The translations under genes were made by a program, and so were the position numbers. Below, piece by piece: positions 21,387 to 30,077 of a stretch of 45,109 bases of DNA. The notes under the pieces were generated by a model that saw nothing but the letters and a program-made list of their open reading frames with translations, was not told the origin of the DNA and searched no databases. The stretch is from Promicromonosporaceae bacterium (lineage in GTDB: Bacteria > Actinomycetota > Actinomycetes > Actinomycetales > Cellulomonadaceae), in contig WRHK01000031.1 of NCBI GenBank assembly GCA_009783295.1, positions 1 to 45,109 of the forward strand, read 5' to 3'. Numbering within the stretch: position 1 is the stretch's first letter; each line of letters begins with the position of its first letter.

Positions 21387-23549
21387 GTGCTTGTGATCGC
21401 CATCGACGGGCCCTCGGGCTCCGGCAAGTCCTCCGTGTCCAAGGAGGTGGCGCGCCGCCTGGGCCTCGCCTACCTGGACACAGGCGCCATGTACCGGGCC
21501 GCGACCTTGTGGGCGCAGCGGTCCGTGGGCGACCTGACCGACCAGCCGGCCGTCGCCGCCGCGGTCGACGAGATGCCGCTGGGCATCGGCCTCGACCCCG
21601 ACCAGCCGGTGTTCGAGCTCGACGACGTCGACGTCAGCGAGGCCATCCGCACCACCGAGGTCTCCACCGAGGTGTCGAAGGTGGCCACCAACCTCGACGT
21701 GCGCGCGATCCTGCGCCAGATGCAGCGCGAGATCATCGAGGCCGCCGAGGAGGGGATCGTGGCCGAGGGCCGCGACATCACCACCGTCGTCGCGCCCGAC
21801 GCCGACGTGCGCATCCTGCTCACGGCGTCCGAGGAGGCGCGCCTGCGCCGTCGTTCGCTCGACGTGCACGGGTCCGCCACCGACTCGGACGTCGAGGCGA
21901 CGCGCGATCAGGTGCTGCGCCGCGACCGCGACGACTCGACCGTCATGGAGTTCCAGGTCGCCGCCGACGGCGTCGTCACCGTCGACTCCTCCGACCTCGA
22001 CTTCGAGCAGACGGTCCAGGCCGTGCTCGCCGTGGTCACCCAGGTCACTGCCGGCCAGGCCGACGTCGAGGAGGACTACGAGGACGGCGAGGGCTTCGTC
22101 TTCGAGGAGTCCGAGGACGACGAGGCCCGCGAGCGCGCCCTGCGCGCCGGGCTCGACGACTTCGAGCTCGACGCCGACGACGTCGCCCTGCTGGACGGCG
22201 AGTGGAGCGCCGAGGAGCTCGCCGCCGACGAGGGCCCGCTGCCCGTGCTCGCCATCATCGGCCGCCCCAACGTGGGAAAGTCGACGCTGGTCAACCGCGT
22301 GATCGGCCGCCGCGAGGCGGTCGTCGAGGACAAGCCCGGCGTGACGCGCGACCGCGTCACCTACCCGGCCGAGTGGGCGGGGCGTGACTTCCACGTCGTC
22401 GACACCGGCGGCTGGGAGGTCGACGTCGCGGGGATCGAGTCCAAGGTGGCCGAGCAGGCCGAGGTCGCGATCGCGCTGGCCGACGCCGTGCTGTTCGTGG
22501 TCGACGCCACGGTGGGCGCCACTGCCACCGACGAGCGTGTCGTGGAGCTGCTGCGCCGGTCGGGCAAGCCCGTGGTGCTGGCCGCCAACAAGGTGGACGG
22601 ACCGTCGGGCGAGGCGGACGCCGCCTACCTGTGGTCCCTCGGGCTGGGGGAGCCGTACCCGATCTCGGCCCTGCACGGCCGCGGCGTGGGCGACCTGCTC
22701 GACGCGGCGATGGCCGTGCTGCCGGCGGTCTCCGAGCACGGCGAGCTGCGCCCCACCGGGCCGCGCCGCGTCGCACTGGTCGGGCGCCCGAACGTGGGCA
22801 AGTCGTCGCTGCTCAACAAGGTGGCGGGCTCCGAGCGCGTCGTCGTCGACGAGCTGGCCGGCACCACGCGCGACCCGGTCGACGAGCTCATCGTCATCAA
22901 GGGCGTGCCCTACTGGTTCGTGGACACCGCGGGCATCCGCCGGCGCGTGCACCAGACGAGCGGCGCCGACTTCTACGCGTCGCTGCGCACGGCCGCCGCG
23001 ATCGAGAAGGCGGAGGTCGCCGTCGTGCTGCTCGACGCCTCGCAGCCGCTCACGGAGCAGGACACGCGCGTGCTCCAGCAGGTGGTCGACTCCGGCCGCG
23101 CCCTGGTGATCGCGTACAACAAGTGGGACCTCATGGACGAGGACCGGCGCCCCTACCTGGAGCGCGAGATCGAGAAGGAGCTCGTGCAGCTCACGTGGGC
23201 GCCGCGCGTCAACGTCTCGGCGCGCACCGGGTGGCACACCGAACGGCTCACGGGGGCGATCGAGCGGGCCCTCGAGTCGTGGGACACGCGCATCCCGACC
23301 GGGAAGCTCAACGCGTTCCTCGGCGAGCTCGTGGCCGCGCACCCGCACCCGCTGCGCGGCGGCAAGCAGCCGCGCATCCTGTTCGCGACCCAGGCGTCGA
23401 CGCGCCCGCCGCGCTTCGTGATCTTCGCGACCGGGTTCATCGAGGCCGGCTACCGCCGCTTCATCGAGCGCCGCCTGCGCGAGACCTTCGGGTTCGAGGG
23501 CACGCCCATCGAGATCTCGATCCGCGTGCGGGAGAAGCGCAAGCGGTAA
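21387..23549 (+). CDS. cmk-der: Fused cytidylate kinase and GTPase Der
   Basis: One uninterrupted frame of 720 residues joins two enzymes. Residues 1 to about 215 are CMP kinase, with P-loop GPSGSGKS (8-15), LDTGAMYRA and [14 protein letters not shown] very acidic linker of about 60 residues follows. Der begins near 285, with two tandem GTPase domains whose GRPNVGKS loops lie near 292 and 466, and ends in a KH-like domain. Der acts in 50S ribosome assembly. GTG 21387 was chosen because AGGAG lies 9 bases upstream; GTG 21366, overlapping rluB, would add 7 residues. Such fusions are annotated in some Micrococcales. Confidence 0.95.
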   Translation: MLVIAIDGPSGSGKSSVSKEVARRLGLAYLDTGAMYRAATLWAQRSVGDLTDQPAVAAAVDEMPLGIGLDPDQPVFELDDVDVSEAIRTTEVSTEVSKVATNLDVRAILRQMQREIIEAAEEGIVAEGRDITTVVAPDADVRILLTASEEARLRRRSLDVHGSATDSDVEATRDQVLRRDRDDSTVMEFQVAADGVVTVDSSDLDFEQTVQAVLAVVTQVTAGQADVEEDYEDGEGFVFEESEDDEARERALRAGLDDFELDADDVALLDGEWSAEELAADEGPLPVLAIIGRPNVGKSTLVNRVIGRREAVVEDKPGVTRDRVTYPAEWAGRDFHVVDTGGWEVDVAGIESKVAEQAEVAIALADAVLFVVDATVGATATDERVVELLRRSGKPVVLAANKVDGPSGEADAAYLWSLGLGEPYPISALHGRGVGDLLDAAMAVLPAVSEHGELRPTGPRRVALVGRPNVGKSSLLNKVAGSERVVVDELAGTTRDPVDELIVIKGVPYWFVDTAGIRRRVHQTSGADFYASLRTAAAIEKAEVAVVLLDASQPLTEQDTRVLQQVVDSGRALVIAYNKWDLMDEDRRPYLEREIEKELVQLTWAPRVNVSARTGWHTERLTGAIERALESWDTRIPTGKLNAFLGELVAAHPHPLRGGKQPRILFATQASTRPPRFVIFATGFIEAGYRRFIERRLRETFGFEGTPIEISIRVREKRKR

Positions 23550-23605
23550 CTGATCTCACAGCCTGTCATCTTGCGGTCCCCGCTCCGGGGGCGCATTGTG
23601 TGGTC

Positions 23606-24874
23606 ATGCCACATAGAGGTCAGGCCACATCTCCGTCCGCGTCCAGCCGCCTCTGGTGGCCCGTCGCCGCCGTGATGTTCGCCGTCGCCTGGGGTGGCAA
23701 CGAGTTCACGCCGCTGCTGGTGATGTACCGGCAGGGCGGCCTGGGCGGCGTGACCGTCGACGCCCTGCTCGGCGCGTACGTGCTCGGCATCATCCCGGCG
23801 CTGCTGCTCGGCGGGCCGCTGTCCGACAGGTTCGGCCGGCGGCCGCTGCTGCTCCCGGCCGCTCCGGTGGCCGCGCTCGGCTCGGTGATCCTCGCGCTCG
23901 GCGCGTCGACGCCGTGGGTGCTCGGCGTGGGGCGCGTGCTGTCCGGCGTGGCCCTCGGCCTGGTCATGGCGGTGGGCACCACGTGGGTGACCGAGCTTGC
24001 CTCGCGGGCCGGAGACTCGGCGGCTGGGGCCCGGCGGGCGTCGCTCGCGCTCACCGCCGGGTTCCTGGTGGGCGCGGGCGTCGCCGCCGCGCTCGCCCAG
24101 TGGGCGCCCTGGCCCGCGCACCTCACCTATGTCGTGCACGCCCTGCTCGCCGCCGTCTCCGGCCTCTGGGTGCTCCGCGTGCCGGAGACGTCCAGCACGG
24201 CCGGCGCGCGCGTCTCCCGGCTGCGGGACGACCTCCGGGTGCCCGCCGCCGCCCACCGGCGCTTCCTGCGCGTCGTGGTGCCGACGGCGCCCTGGGTGTT
24301 CGGGTGCGTCGGCGCTGCCTACGCCGTGCTCCCGGGGCTGCTCGCCTCGCACGCCGGGTCCGTGCCCGTCGCCTTCGCCGGACTCATGACCGTGCTCACG
24401 CTCGGCTGCGGCATCGGCATCCAGGTGGTCGCCCGCCGCATCGACACCCACCGCTCCGCGCGGGCGTCCGTCATCGCCATGAGCCTCATCGTCGTGGGCG
24501 TCGGGCTCGGCGCCGTCGCCGCCCACACGCTCGCGCTCGTTGTCGGGATGGTCGCCGCCGCCGTGCTCGGCATGGGCTATGGGCTCGCCCTCGTCGCCGG
24601 CCTCAGCGAGGTCACCCGCATCGCCGGCCCCCGCCACCTCGCCGGGCTGACGGCGGTCTACTACTCCATCGCCTACCTCGGGTTCTTCGTGCCCATGCTG
24701 CTCGCCTGGCTCGCGCGGACCTGGAGCTACGCCCAGATGTTCGGCGTCGGGCTGGTGCTCGCCGCGGCCTCGTTGGCCATCGTGGCGGCGGCCTGGAAGG
24801 CGCACCTGCCGACCTCGACGGCCGAACGCGCCGCCGGTGATGCCGTGGCCAGGAGCGCGGCGTCCGTGGGGTAG
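23606..24874 (+). CDS. Major facilitator superfamily transporter
   Basis: This is a 422-residue inner-membrane protein with about 12 hydrophobic segments. The MFS motif A appears as GGPLSDRFGRRPLLL in the loop between segments 2 and 3, with a weaker counterpart in the second half. The C-terminus is short and cytoplasmic. Start ATG 23606 lies 8 bases after CATTGT, so it may be leaderless. It stands alone between der and the tRNA gene. The substrate, sugar or drug, cannot be told from the sequence. Confidence 0.9.
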   Translation: MPHRGQATSPSASSRLWWPVAAVMFAVAWGGNEFTPLLVMYRQGGLGGVTVDALLGAYVLGIIPALLLGGPLSDRFGRRPLLLPAAPVAALGSVILALGASTPWVLGVGRVLSGVALGLVMAVGTTWVTELASRAGDSAAGARRASLALTAGFLVGAGVAAALAQWAPWPAHLTYVVHALLAAVSGLWVLRVPETSSTAGARVSRLRDDLRVPAAAHRRFLRVVVPTAPWVFGCVGAAYAVLPGLLASHAGSVPVAFAGLMTVLTLGCGIGIQVVARRIDTHRSARASVIAMSLIVVGVGLGAVAAHTLALVVGMVAAAVLGMGYGLALVAGLSEVTRIAGPRHLAGLTAVYYSIAYLGFFVPMLLAWLARTWSYAQMFGVGLVLAAASLAIVAAAWKAHLPTSTAERAAGDAVARSAASVG

Positions 24875-24884
24875 TATTTCCGTC

Positions 24885-24918
24885 GGCCCTCCGGGGCCGG
24901 GAGCCCCTCGGGGCTCCC
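24885..24918 (+). repeat. Two adjacent GC hairpins upstream of tRNA-Pro
   Basis: A 5-bp hairpin (24885-24889 with 24894-24898) is followed by a 9-bp hairpin (24899-24907 with 24910-24918), ending 1 base before the tRNA. They could terminate the MFS transcript or shape processing of the tRNA 5' end. A TAGTAT box at 24872-24877 overlaps the MFS stop and may be the tRNA -10. Confidence 0.55.
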
Positions 24919-24919
24919 T

Positions 24920-24993
<74 letters not shown>

Positions 24994-25004
24994 CCGATCG
25001 AACT

Positions 25005-25045
25005 GGGTCCCTGATCTGCAATCACTGCAGATCAGGGGCCCTTTT
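25005..25045 (+). terminator. Intrinsic terminator after tRNA-Pro
   Basis: A 16-bp stem (25005-25020 with 25026-25041, one G-T pair) has a 5-base loop and is followed by TTTT. It is one of only two T-tailed terminators in the window. Confidence 0.93.
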
Positions 25046-25143
25046 CGTTGGGACCGACACGGCACACCGACCACGAACCCCCGCGGAACCAGTGCCACGA
25101 GCCCGCGTCCCTGGTGGGCGATCGGCTTGTAGGCTCCCGCCCC

Positions 25144-25824
25144 ATGAGCTCGTCGGAGCAAGGGGCGCCGCGCGACCAGGACGCGCAGGCCGTGCGCGCT
25201 GCCTACGACGACGTCGCCGCGGACTATGCGACGCATCTTCCCGACACCCGCGCGGAGGCTCCTGCCGATCTCGCGATGGTCGACGACTTCGTCGCGGCGG
25301 TGCGCTCATTCGCGGCGCCCGAGCAGGCCACCGTCCTGGATGCGGGATGCGGCACCGGGCGCATGAGTCGCTACCTCGCCGACCGTGGCGTCCAGGTTCG
25401 CGGCATCGACCTGTCGCCGGGAATGATCGAGCAGGCGGCCCGGCACCATGCCGACATCCCCTTCGACGTCGGATCGATCGCCGCGTTGCCCTATGCCGCC
25501 GCGACCGTCGACGGTGTGCTTCTCTGGTACTCGTTCATCCACACGCCGGCGTCGGAGCAGCCGGGCATCTTCTCCGAGGCCAGGCGCGTGGTCCGCGACG
25601 GCGGGTTCGTGCTGGCCGGGTTCCAGGTGGGCAAAGGCGTCCAGGACGTGTCGGACGCGTACCGCCCGCTCGGCCACGACATCGCGCTGGTCCGGTACCC
25701 GTTCACGCCGGACCAGGTCGCCGGATGGCTGGCGGACGCCGGCTTCACCGAGGTGCAGCGGCTGGTCCGGCCAGCAGCCGGACGGGAGCGCGAGGACCAG
25801 GGGTTTCTGCTCGCGCGGGCGTAG
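25144..25824 (+). CDS. Class I SAM-dependent methyltransferase
   Basis: This 226-residue protein has the Rossmann-like methyltransferase fold. Motif I is VLDAGCGTGRMSRYLADRG near residues 64-82, followed by the acidic end of strand 2 in VRGIDLSPGMI and motif III-like RRVVRDGGFVLAGF. A TAGGCT box at 25130-25135 lies 8 bases before the ATG, so transcription may be nearly leaderless. An upstream in-frame ATG (25048) is less likely. The substrate is unknown. Confidence 0.88.
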   Translation: MSSSEQGAPRDQDAQAVRAAYDDVAADYATHLPDTRAEAPADLAMVDDFVAAVRSFAAPEQATVLDAGCGTGRMSRYLADRGVQVRGIDLSPGMIEQAARHHADIPFDVGSIAALPYAAATVDGVLLWYSFIHTPASEQPGIFSEARRVVRDGGFVLAGFQVGKGVQDVSDAYRPLGHDIALVRYPFTPDQVAGWLADAGFTEVQRLVRPAAGREREDQGFLLARA

Positions 25825-25849
25825 CTCGCGTTCGGCCGTCAGAGTCCCG

Positions 25850-26794
25850 TCAGCTCGGCGTGTCGAGACGCTCGAGCTGCTCAGGCGTGAGCGTGAGGCG
25901 GACGGCGTCGAGGGCGCTGTCGAGCTGCTCGACCTTGCTGCCGCCGAGCATCGGCCGGACCCCGTGGGCGACGTGCCAGGCGAGCACGGTCTGCCCACGC
26001 GTGGCGCCCAGCTCGGCTGCGACCTCGTCGAGCACGGCGAGGCGGGCGGCGTTGCCCGGGTGGTCGTACATCTCCGGGATCGGCTTCGCGGGGTTGTCGT
26101 AGGCGCCCGACAGCAGGGGCGTGTACGCCCACACCTCGAGGCCGTCCACGGCGGCGTAGTCGCGCAGCTCGTCGGAAAGCACCCCGAAGCGGTGGTTGGT
26201 GGGGTTCGTTCCCGGCCGGGGGCGCAGGTACGTGCTGTTGTGCTGGAGCACGTCGATCGGCGTCGAACCGATCTGCCGGGCGTGGGCGCGGGCCCGCTCG
26301 ACCCGCCAGGCGGGGTGGTTGGACGCACCGATCCGGCCGGCCAGCCCGCTGCCGGTCACCGCGGCGAGGGCCTCCACGGTCTCCTCGATCGGCGTCGCGC
26401 GGTCCTCCATGTGGATCCAGAGCAGGTCCACCGACGGGATCCCGAGCCGGTCGAGGCTGGCCGCGAACCCGTCACGCACCGCCCGGGGCGAGAGGCCCTC
26501 GCGCTGCGGCGGGACCGAGCCGGCCGACGAGGTGTCCGCGCCGACCTTCGTCGCGATCTTGACGCGGTCGCGCACCCCGGGCCGGGCGGCGAACCAGCGG
26601 CCCAGCAGGCGCTCGCTGTCACCGCCGCGACCGTCGGCGCTCGCCCAGAAGGCGTAGGCGTTCGCGGTGTCGATCCACTCGCCGCCGCGCTCGACGAAGC
26701 GGTCCAGGACCGCGAACGAGGTGGCCTCGTCGACGGCGGTGCCGAACATCATGGCGCCGAGCACGAGTGCCGACGCGGGTTCCGTTGTGCTCAT
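25850..26794 (-). CDS. Aldo/keto reductase
   Basis: This is a 314-residue NADPH-dependent oxidoreductase with a TIM barrel. The start region LVLGAMMFGTAVD is followed by WIDTANAYAFW with Asp42 and Tyr47. The catalytic Lys is in KIATKVG and the His in LLWIHMED. GASNHPAW and the C-terminal cofactor loop GGSKVEQLDSALDAVRLTL are typical of the AKR families close to YajO/Tas. ATG 26794 was preferred over TTG 26806 because the latter directly abuts the GGAGG. It is divergent from the SnoaL-like gene. Confidence 0.93.
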   Translation of the reverse strand: MSTTEPASALVLGAMMFGTAVDEATSFAVLDRFVERGGEWIDTANAYAFWASADGRGGDSERLLGRWFAARPGVRDRVKIATKVGADTSSAGSVPPQREGLSPRAVRDGFAASLDRLGIPSVDLLWIHMEDRATPIEETVEALAAVTGSGLAGRIGASNHPAWRVERARAHARQIGSTPIDVLQHNSTYLRPRPGTNPTNHRFGVLSDELRDYAAVDGLEVWAYTPLLSGAYDNPAKPIPEMYDHPGNAARLAVLDEVAAELGATRGQTVLAWHVAHGVRPMLGGSKVEQLDSALDAVRLTLTPEQLERLDTPS

Positions 26795-26951
26795 CAGGTC
26801 GTGCAACCTCCGGTCGGCGTGGCTGTGTGCGCTCGAGGGAGCCTACGACGTCGTCGACGCCGGTCACAGCCCGACTCGACCACCGGAAGACTGGTCGTGG
26901 ACCGGTCGTGCCTGGGTAGATGTCGCCGTCGCGCCGGGGCAGGCTGGAGCC

Positions 26952-27278
26952 ATGACGATCGAGACCCCGCCAGCCATCGAGAAGTTCATCGCCGCCACGA
27001 ACGCCGGTGACTCAGACGCCTTCGTCGCGGCCTTCACCGACGACGCGACGCTGTACGACTGGGGGCGCTCGTTCCGCGGGCACCAGGGCGTTCGACGCTG
27101 GGACAGCACCGACAACATCGGTGTGCAGTCGCGCTTCGTCCTGCTGGACGTCCGCGCCGGCGCGCGTCCCGATCAGTACGTCGCATCGATCCGGGTCTCG
27201 GGCAACGGCTACAACGGCACCGGCGACATGCTCTTCCAGGTCCGCGACGGTCTGATCGCGGACCTGCGGATCGGCTGA
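26952..27278 (+). CDS. SnoaL-like / NTF2-fold small protein
   Basis: This is a compact 108-residue protein of the SnoaL-like (NTF2-fold) superfamily. It starts IEKFIAATNAGDSDAFVAAFTDDATLYDWG and ends in the characteristic beta strand FQVRDGLIADLRIG. Some members are isomerases or cyclases, others only bind ligands. ATG 26952 has GGAG a few bases upstream, and a TAGATG box at 26917-26922 could be its -10. It faces away from the aldo/keto reductase, sharing a 157-base promoter region. Confidence 0.85.
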   Translation: MTIETPPAIEKFIAATNAGDSDAFVAAFTDDATLYDWGRSFRGHQGVRRWDSTDNIGVQSRFVLLDVRAGARPDQYVASIRVSGNGYNGTGDMLFQVRDGLIADLRIG

Positions 27279-27310
27279 CAGGGGCAGCGCGGGCAGGTCG
27301 AGTGCCTCGT

Positions 27311-27430
27311 TCACGACGCGACGGCCGCGGTGGTCACGAGGTCCAGCTGCAAGCGGTTCTTCACCGACTTGCCCTCCGGGAACTGGTGGAACGCGAGGCG
27401 CGGACCCTGGTCGGTTGTGGTCTCGTCGAT
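27311..27430 (-). pseudogene. Remnant of a VOC-family (glyoxalase_6-like) gene
   Basis: On the minus strand, a short stretch just before a stop codon reads GPRLAFHQFPEGKSVKNRLQ. This matches the central motif of small glyoxalase-like VOC proteins, where PRL.F..VPE.K.VKNR is followed by LDL. The usual sequence before and after is missing and a stop follows within 12 residues. The open frame extends up to 27589 but is not recognisable there. I read it as a truncated relic; the rest of 27279-27627 holds nothing else that I can recognise. Confidence 0.45.
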
Positions 27431-27627
27431 GGCCGCGCCAGGCCGGTTCGATCCGGCGAGACCCCGAGCAGACAGCTCGGTTCGATGGTGACAGGGGGGT
27501 CGCCCTGCGCGGACGGGCGCGAAGTCCGCGGGCACTTCGAGGCAGGTGCCGGGTGCCTTCGTCGAAGCCTCACCGCCATGGAGGACCACAAGCGGTGGCC
27601 CAGGGCAATCACACCCAGGGAGACGCG

Positions 27628-28278
27628 ATGACAGGCATCGACCGGTCGGACGCGACGACTCCGCGCGCGGCGCGCGACGAGGTGGTCGCCACCCAGCACG
27701 AACGCTTCGGGGGCATGAAGTTCGGCGCCGCCTTCTTCGGATGGCTGACCGCCACCGGGCTGGCCGTGCTGCTCACCGCCCTGTTGTCGGCCATCGGGGC
27801 CGGCGTCGGGGTGGCGAACCACGCCGACGCGAACGAGGTCGCCACGCAGGGCGCCGGCACCGTCGGGCTGATCGGCGGGATCGTCCTGGCGGTGATCCTG
27901 TTCGTCTCGTACGCCGCGGGCGGGTACGTCGCCGGGCGTATGGCACGGTTCGACGGGGCCCGGCAGGGCGTCGCGGTGTGGCTGTGGGCCGTGATCATCG
28001 CCGTCGTGGTGGCCGTGCTCGCGGTGATCGCCGGCAACCAGTTCAACCTGCTGGGCAGCGTCAACGGGTTCCCGCGCATCCCCGTCGACGAGGGGACACT
28101 GACCCGCGGCGGCATCATCGCCCTGGTCGTGGCCGCGATCATCACGCTGGTGGGGGCGGTGCTCGGCGGGATGGCGGGGATGCGCTTCCACCGCCGGGTC
28201 GACGACGTCGCCATGGACTCGGAGGCCGTCCCCGCGCGGACGAGCGTCCCTACAACAAAGGCGGCATCTTCGAGCTGA
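27628..28278 (+). CDS. Four-helix membrane protein, unknown function (3' end possibly frameshifted)
   Basis: The frame gives 216 residues. Four hydrophobic segments are visible at about residues 34-64, 76-105, 114-136 and 155-182, separated by short loops, and the second segment is followed by the basic VAGRMARFDGARQG. A cytoplasmic N-terminus of about 30 residues precedes them. ATG 27628 has CAGGGAG upstream. The last 15 residues (PARTSVPTTKAASSS) use atypical A/T-ending codons, whereas the neighbouring frame looks coding from 28236 to 28379, so the true C-terminus may differ. No function is assigned. Confidence 0.75.
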   Translation: MTGIDRSDATTPRAARDEVVATQHERFGGMKFGAAFFGWLTATGLAVLLTALLSAIGAGVGVANHADANEVATQGAGTVGLIGGIVLAVILFVSYAAGGYVAGRMARFDGARQGVAVWLWAVIIAVVVAVLAVIAGNQFNLLGSVNGFPRIPVDEGTLTRGGIIALVVAAIITLVGAVLGGMAGMRFHRRVDDVAMDSEAVPARTSVPTTKAASSS

Positions 28279-28379
28279 ACGTCGTCGCGGAGATCGCGGC
28301 CGTGCTGCTTCTCGGCGTCGCCGAGAGCATCGCCGACCGCCGCCGGCACCCTGGGGTCGGCCCCGAGCCGCGCGTCTGA
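28236..28379 (+). other. Coding-like tail in a different frame, possible true 3' end of the membrane protein gene
   Basis: In the frame one base off the upstream gene, codons from 28236 to the TGA at 28377-28379 almost all end in G or C. They encode ADERPYNKGGIFEL, then a hydrophobic stretch VVAEIAAVLLLGVAE and a basic end. No start codon or ribosome site introduces it. A single-base indel near 28,210-28,240 would join it to the membrane protein. Confidence 0.4.
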
Positions 28380-28393
28380 GCCCGGTCGGCCCG

Positions 28394-29728
28394 TCAGGTC
28401 GTGAGTGCCGGCCAGAACGTCCCCTCGTACACCGACCCCGGCCAGTACGCCTTCTCGAAGCGTTCCCAGATGATGCGGTTCATGGCCGGCCAGTCGTTCG
28501 CGGCGACCGCGGCCTGGGTCTCGGCGGACAGCCGCAGCGCGCGGGGGCGTGCGACGGCGTCGTCCTCGCCGATCACGTACCACGTGAGCCGCGACGCCAA
28601 GCGCTCACTCAGCTCGAGCAGCAGCTGCGCCCCGGAGAACTCGAAGAGGGCCACGTTGAGGCCGACGTTGATCTGGTGCACCGGCGTCTGGGGCTCGGAC
28701 CGGTACCGGTCCTGGTGATGCCGCAGCACCGCGCGGAGCTCGTCGCGGTCGAGCTGCATCGCCCGGCGGTACGCGACACGGATCAGCACCCCGTACGCCG
28801 CGAAGGTGTCCCGGATCGTCTCGGGGTTCAGCCTCGCCACCCGCGCCGACTTGTTGAGCTGCTGCTCGACGAGGCCGCGGTTCGCGAGCTCGTCGAGGGC
28901 CTGGCGGACTGGGGTGTGCGAGACGCCGAGCCAGGCCATGAGCTCGACCTCCGGCAGCGGCTCGTCGGGCAGGAGGGTGCCGTCCAGGATCGCTCGCTCG
29001 ATCGTGTCGGCGGCGATGTCCCTGGTCAGCGTGACGCCGGGCTTCGGTGGGTCGAGCCTCAGGAGCCCGGGGCTGAACTCGCCGAACAGCATCCCCGTGC
29101 TCTCCCACAGATGGCTGGCGGCCTCCCCGACGTCGCCCCTCGTGACCGACGCGACGAAGTCGCGCTGCATCGTCAGCACGGAGGCGGGGTCGCTGCTCCC
29201 CTCCTGGACGAGGTGGGAGCGCACGCGCTTGACGTAGGGCAGCACCCAGTCGCGCACCCGGACCAGCTCGGGGTTGCCCGAGACGTCGAAGAAGACGTCG
29301 TACAGCCCGTGATGCCCTTCGGCGGTCACCATCGCCTCACGGACCGTGCCCGCGTCGCGGAGCCACCGGTCGCGGTAGTCGGCGAGCCGGCTGAGGTGCT
29401 GCGGTTCCAGGCGCCCGGCGGAGTCGTGCATCGCACGCGTGGTCACGCCGGCGAGCACCTCGGCCGCCTGGTAGCCCCGGTTCAGGTCGAGGTCGGTGAC
29501 GAACGTGCCCTTCCGCGGGACGATGCGGACCAGCCACTGGGTCTCGAGCTCCGCCAGGGCGGCCCGGATCGTCGACCGTGTGGTCCCGAACCGTGCCTCG
29601 AGGTCCTCGTCGTACAGCCGCTCGCCCGGCGCGAGGTCGCCGCGCACGATGGCGTCGAGGATCTGGTCGTAGGCCGTCCCGCGCGGGCCGCTCGCCCGGA
29701 GGTTCGCGGGCGTCTTGGGGATGGGCAT
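28394..29728 (-). CDS. Double GntR-type regulator (two winged-helix plus effector units in one chain)
   Basis: The product has 444 residues, about twice the length of a FadR/GntR regulator. The first winged helix (about 18-80) shows ARFGTTRSTIRAALAELE and the second (about 233-300) shows AWLGVSHTPVRQALDELANRGLV. Each is followed by an all-helical segment (about 85-215 and 303-444) of FCD-like size. The two halves are divergent, so this is an old duplication or fusion. ATG 29728 gives MPIPKTPANLRA. The target is unknown; the minus-strand Mo-oxidoreductase operon upstream (29.8-31.5 kb) is one candidate by proximity only. Confidence 0.85.
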   Translation of the reverse strand: MPIPKTPANLRASGPRGTAYDQILDAIVRGDLAPGERLYDEDLEARFGTTRSTIRAALAELETQWLVRIVPRKGTFVTDLDLNRGYQAAEVLAGVTTRAMHDSAGRLEPQHLSRLADYRDRWLRDAGTVREAMVTAEGHHGLYDVFFDVSGNPELVRVRDWVLPYVKRVRSHLVQEGSSDPASVLTMQRDFVASVTRGDVGEAASHLWESTGMLFGEFSPGLLRLDPPKPGVTLTRDIAADTIERAILDGTLLPDEPLPEVELMAWLGVSHTPVRQALDELANRGLVEQQLNKSARVARLNPETIRDTFAAYGVLIRVAYRRAMQLDRDELRAVLRHHQDRYRSEPQTPVHQINVGLNVALFEFSGAQLLLELSERLASRLTWYVIGEDDAVARPRALRLSAETQAAVAANDWPAMNRIIWERFEKAYWPGSVYEGTFWPALTT

Positions 29729-29822
29729 GAGCCAGTGTCTGCCCGGCCGGCAGTGCGCTGCCACCGCTGCGGCGGCGTCGCACCCCGGCGCTGACGCGCT
29801 CAGCCGTCTCGCTCGAAGGCGG

Positions 29823-30077
29823 TCAGCGCCGCAGCTCGATGGCGCTCAGCCCCGTGAGGCTGAGCCACAGCCGGTCGCCGGAGTCGACGACCGTGGCGAG
29901 GACCTGGTCGCAGCCGGCGCAGCGGGCGACGAGGCCCGGCGCCCCGGTGTACAGCATGGCCTCGGCGAGGCGCCCGACGTTGCCGCAGCCGGTGCAGCGT
30001 GCGCGGGCGTCCGTGAGGTCGACGGCGAAGACCTCGGCGAGGACGCCGGCGAGCGCGTTGCCGTCCAGGTGGGTCAT
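29823..30077 (-). CDS. DUF6510 family small zinc-ribbon-like protein
   Basis: This is an 84-residue protein starting HLDGNALAGVLAEVFAVDLT. It has two CxxC pairs, CTGCGN and CAGCDQ, which probably bind one metal ion. The family is known only as DUF6510. ATG 30077 overlaps the stop of the flavin reductase gene by 4 bases, so it is the last gene of a three-gene operon with the reductase and a molybdopterin oxidoreductase. It may be an electron-transfer or assembly partner (inference). Confidence 0.85.
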   Translation of the reverse strand: MTHLDGNALAGVLAEVFAVDLTDARARCTGCGNVGRLAEAMLYTGAPGLVARCAGCDQVLATVVDSGDRLWLSLTGLSAIELRR

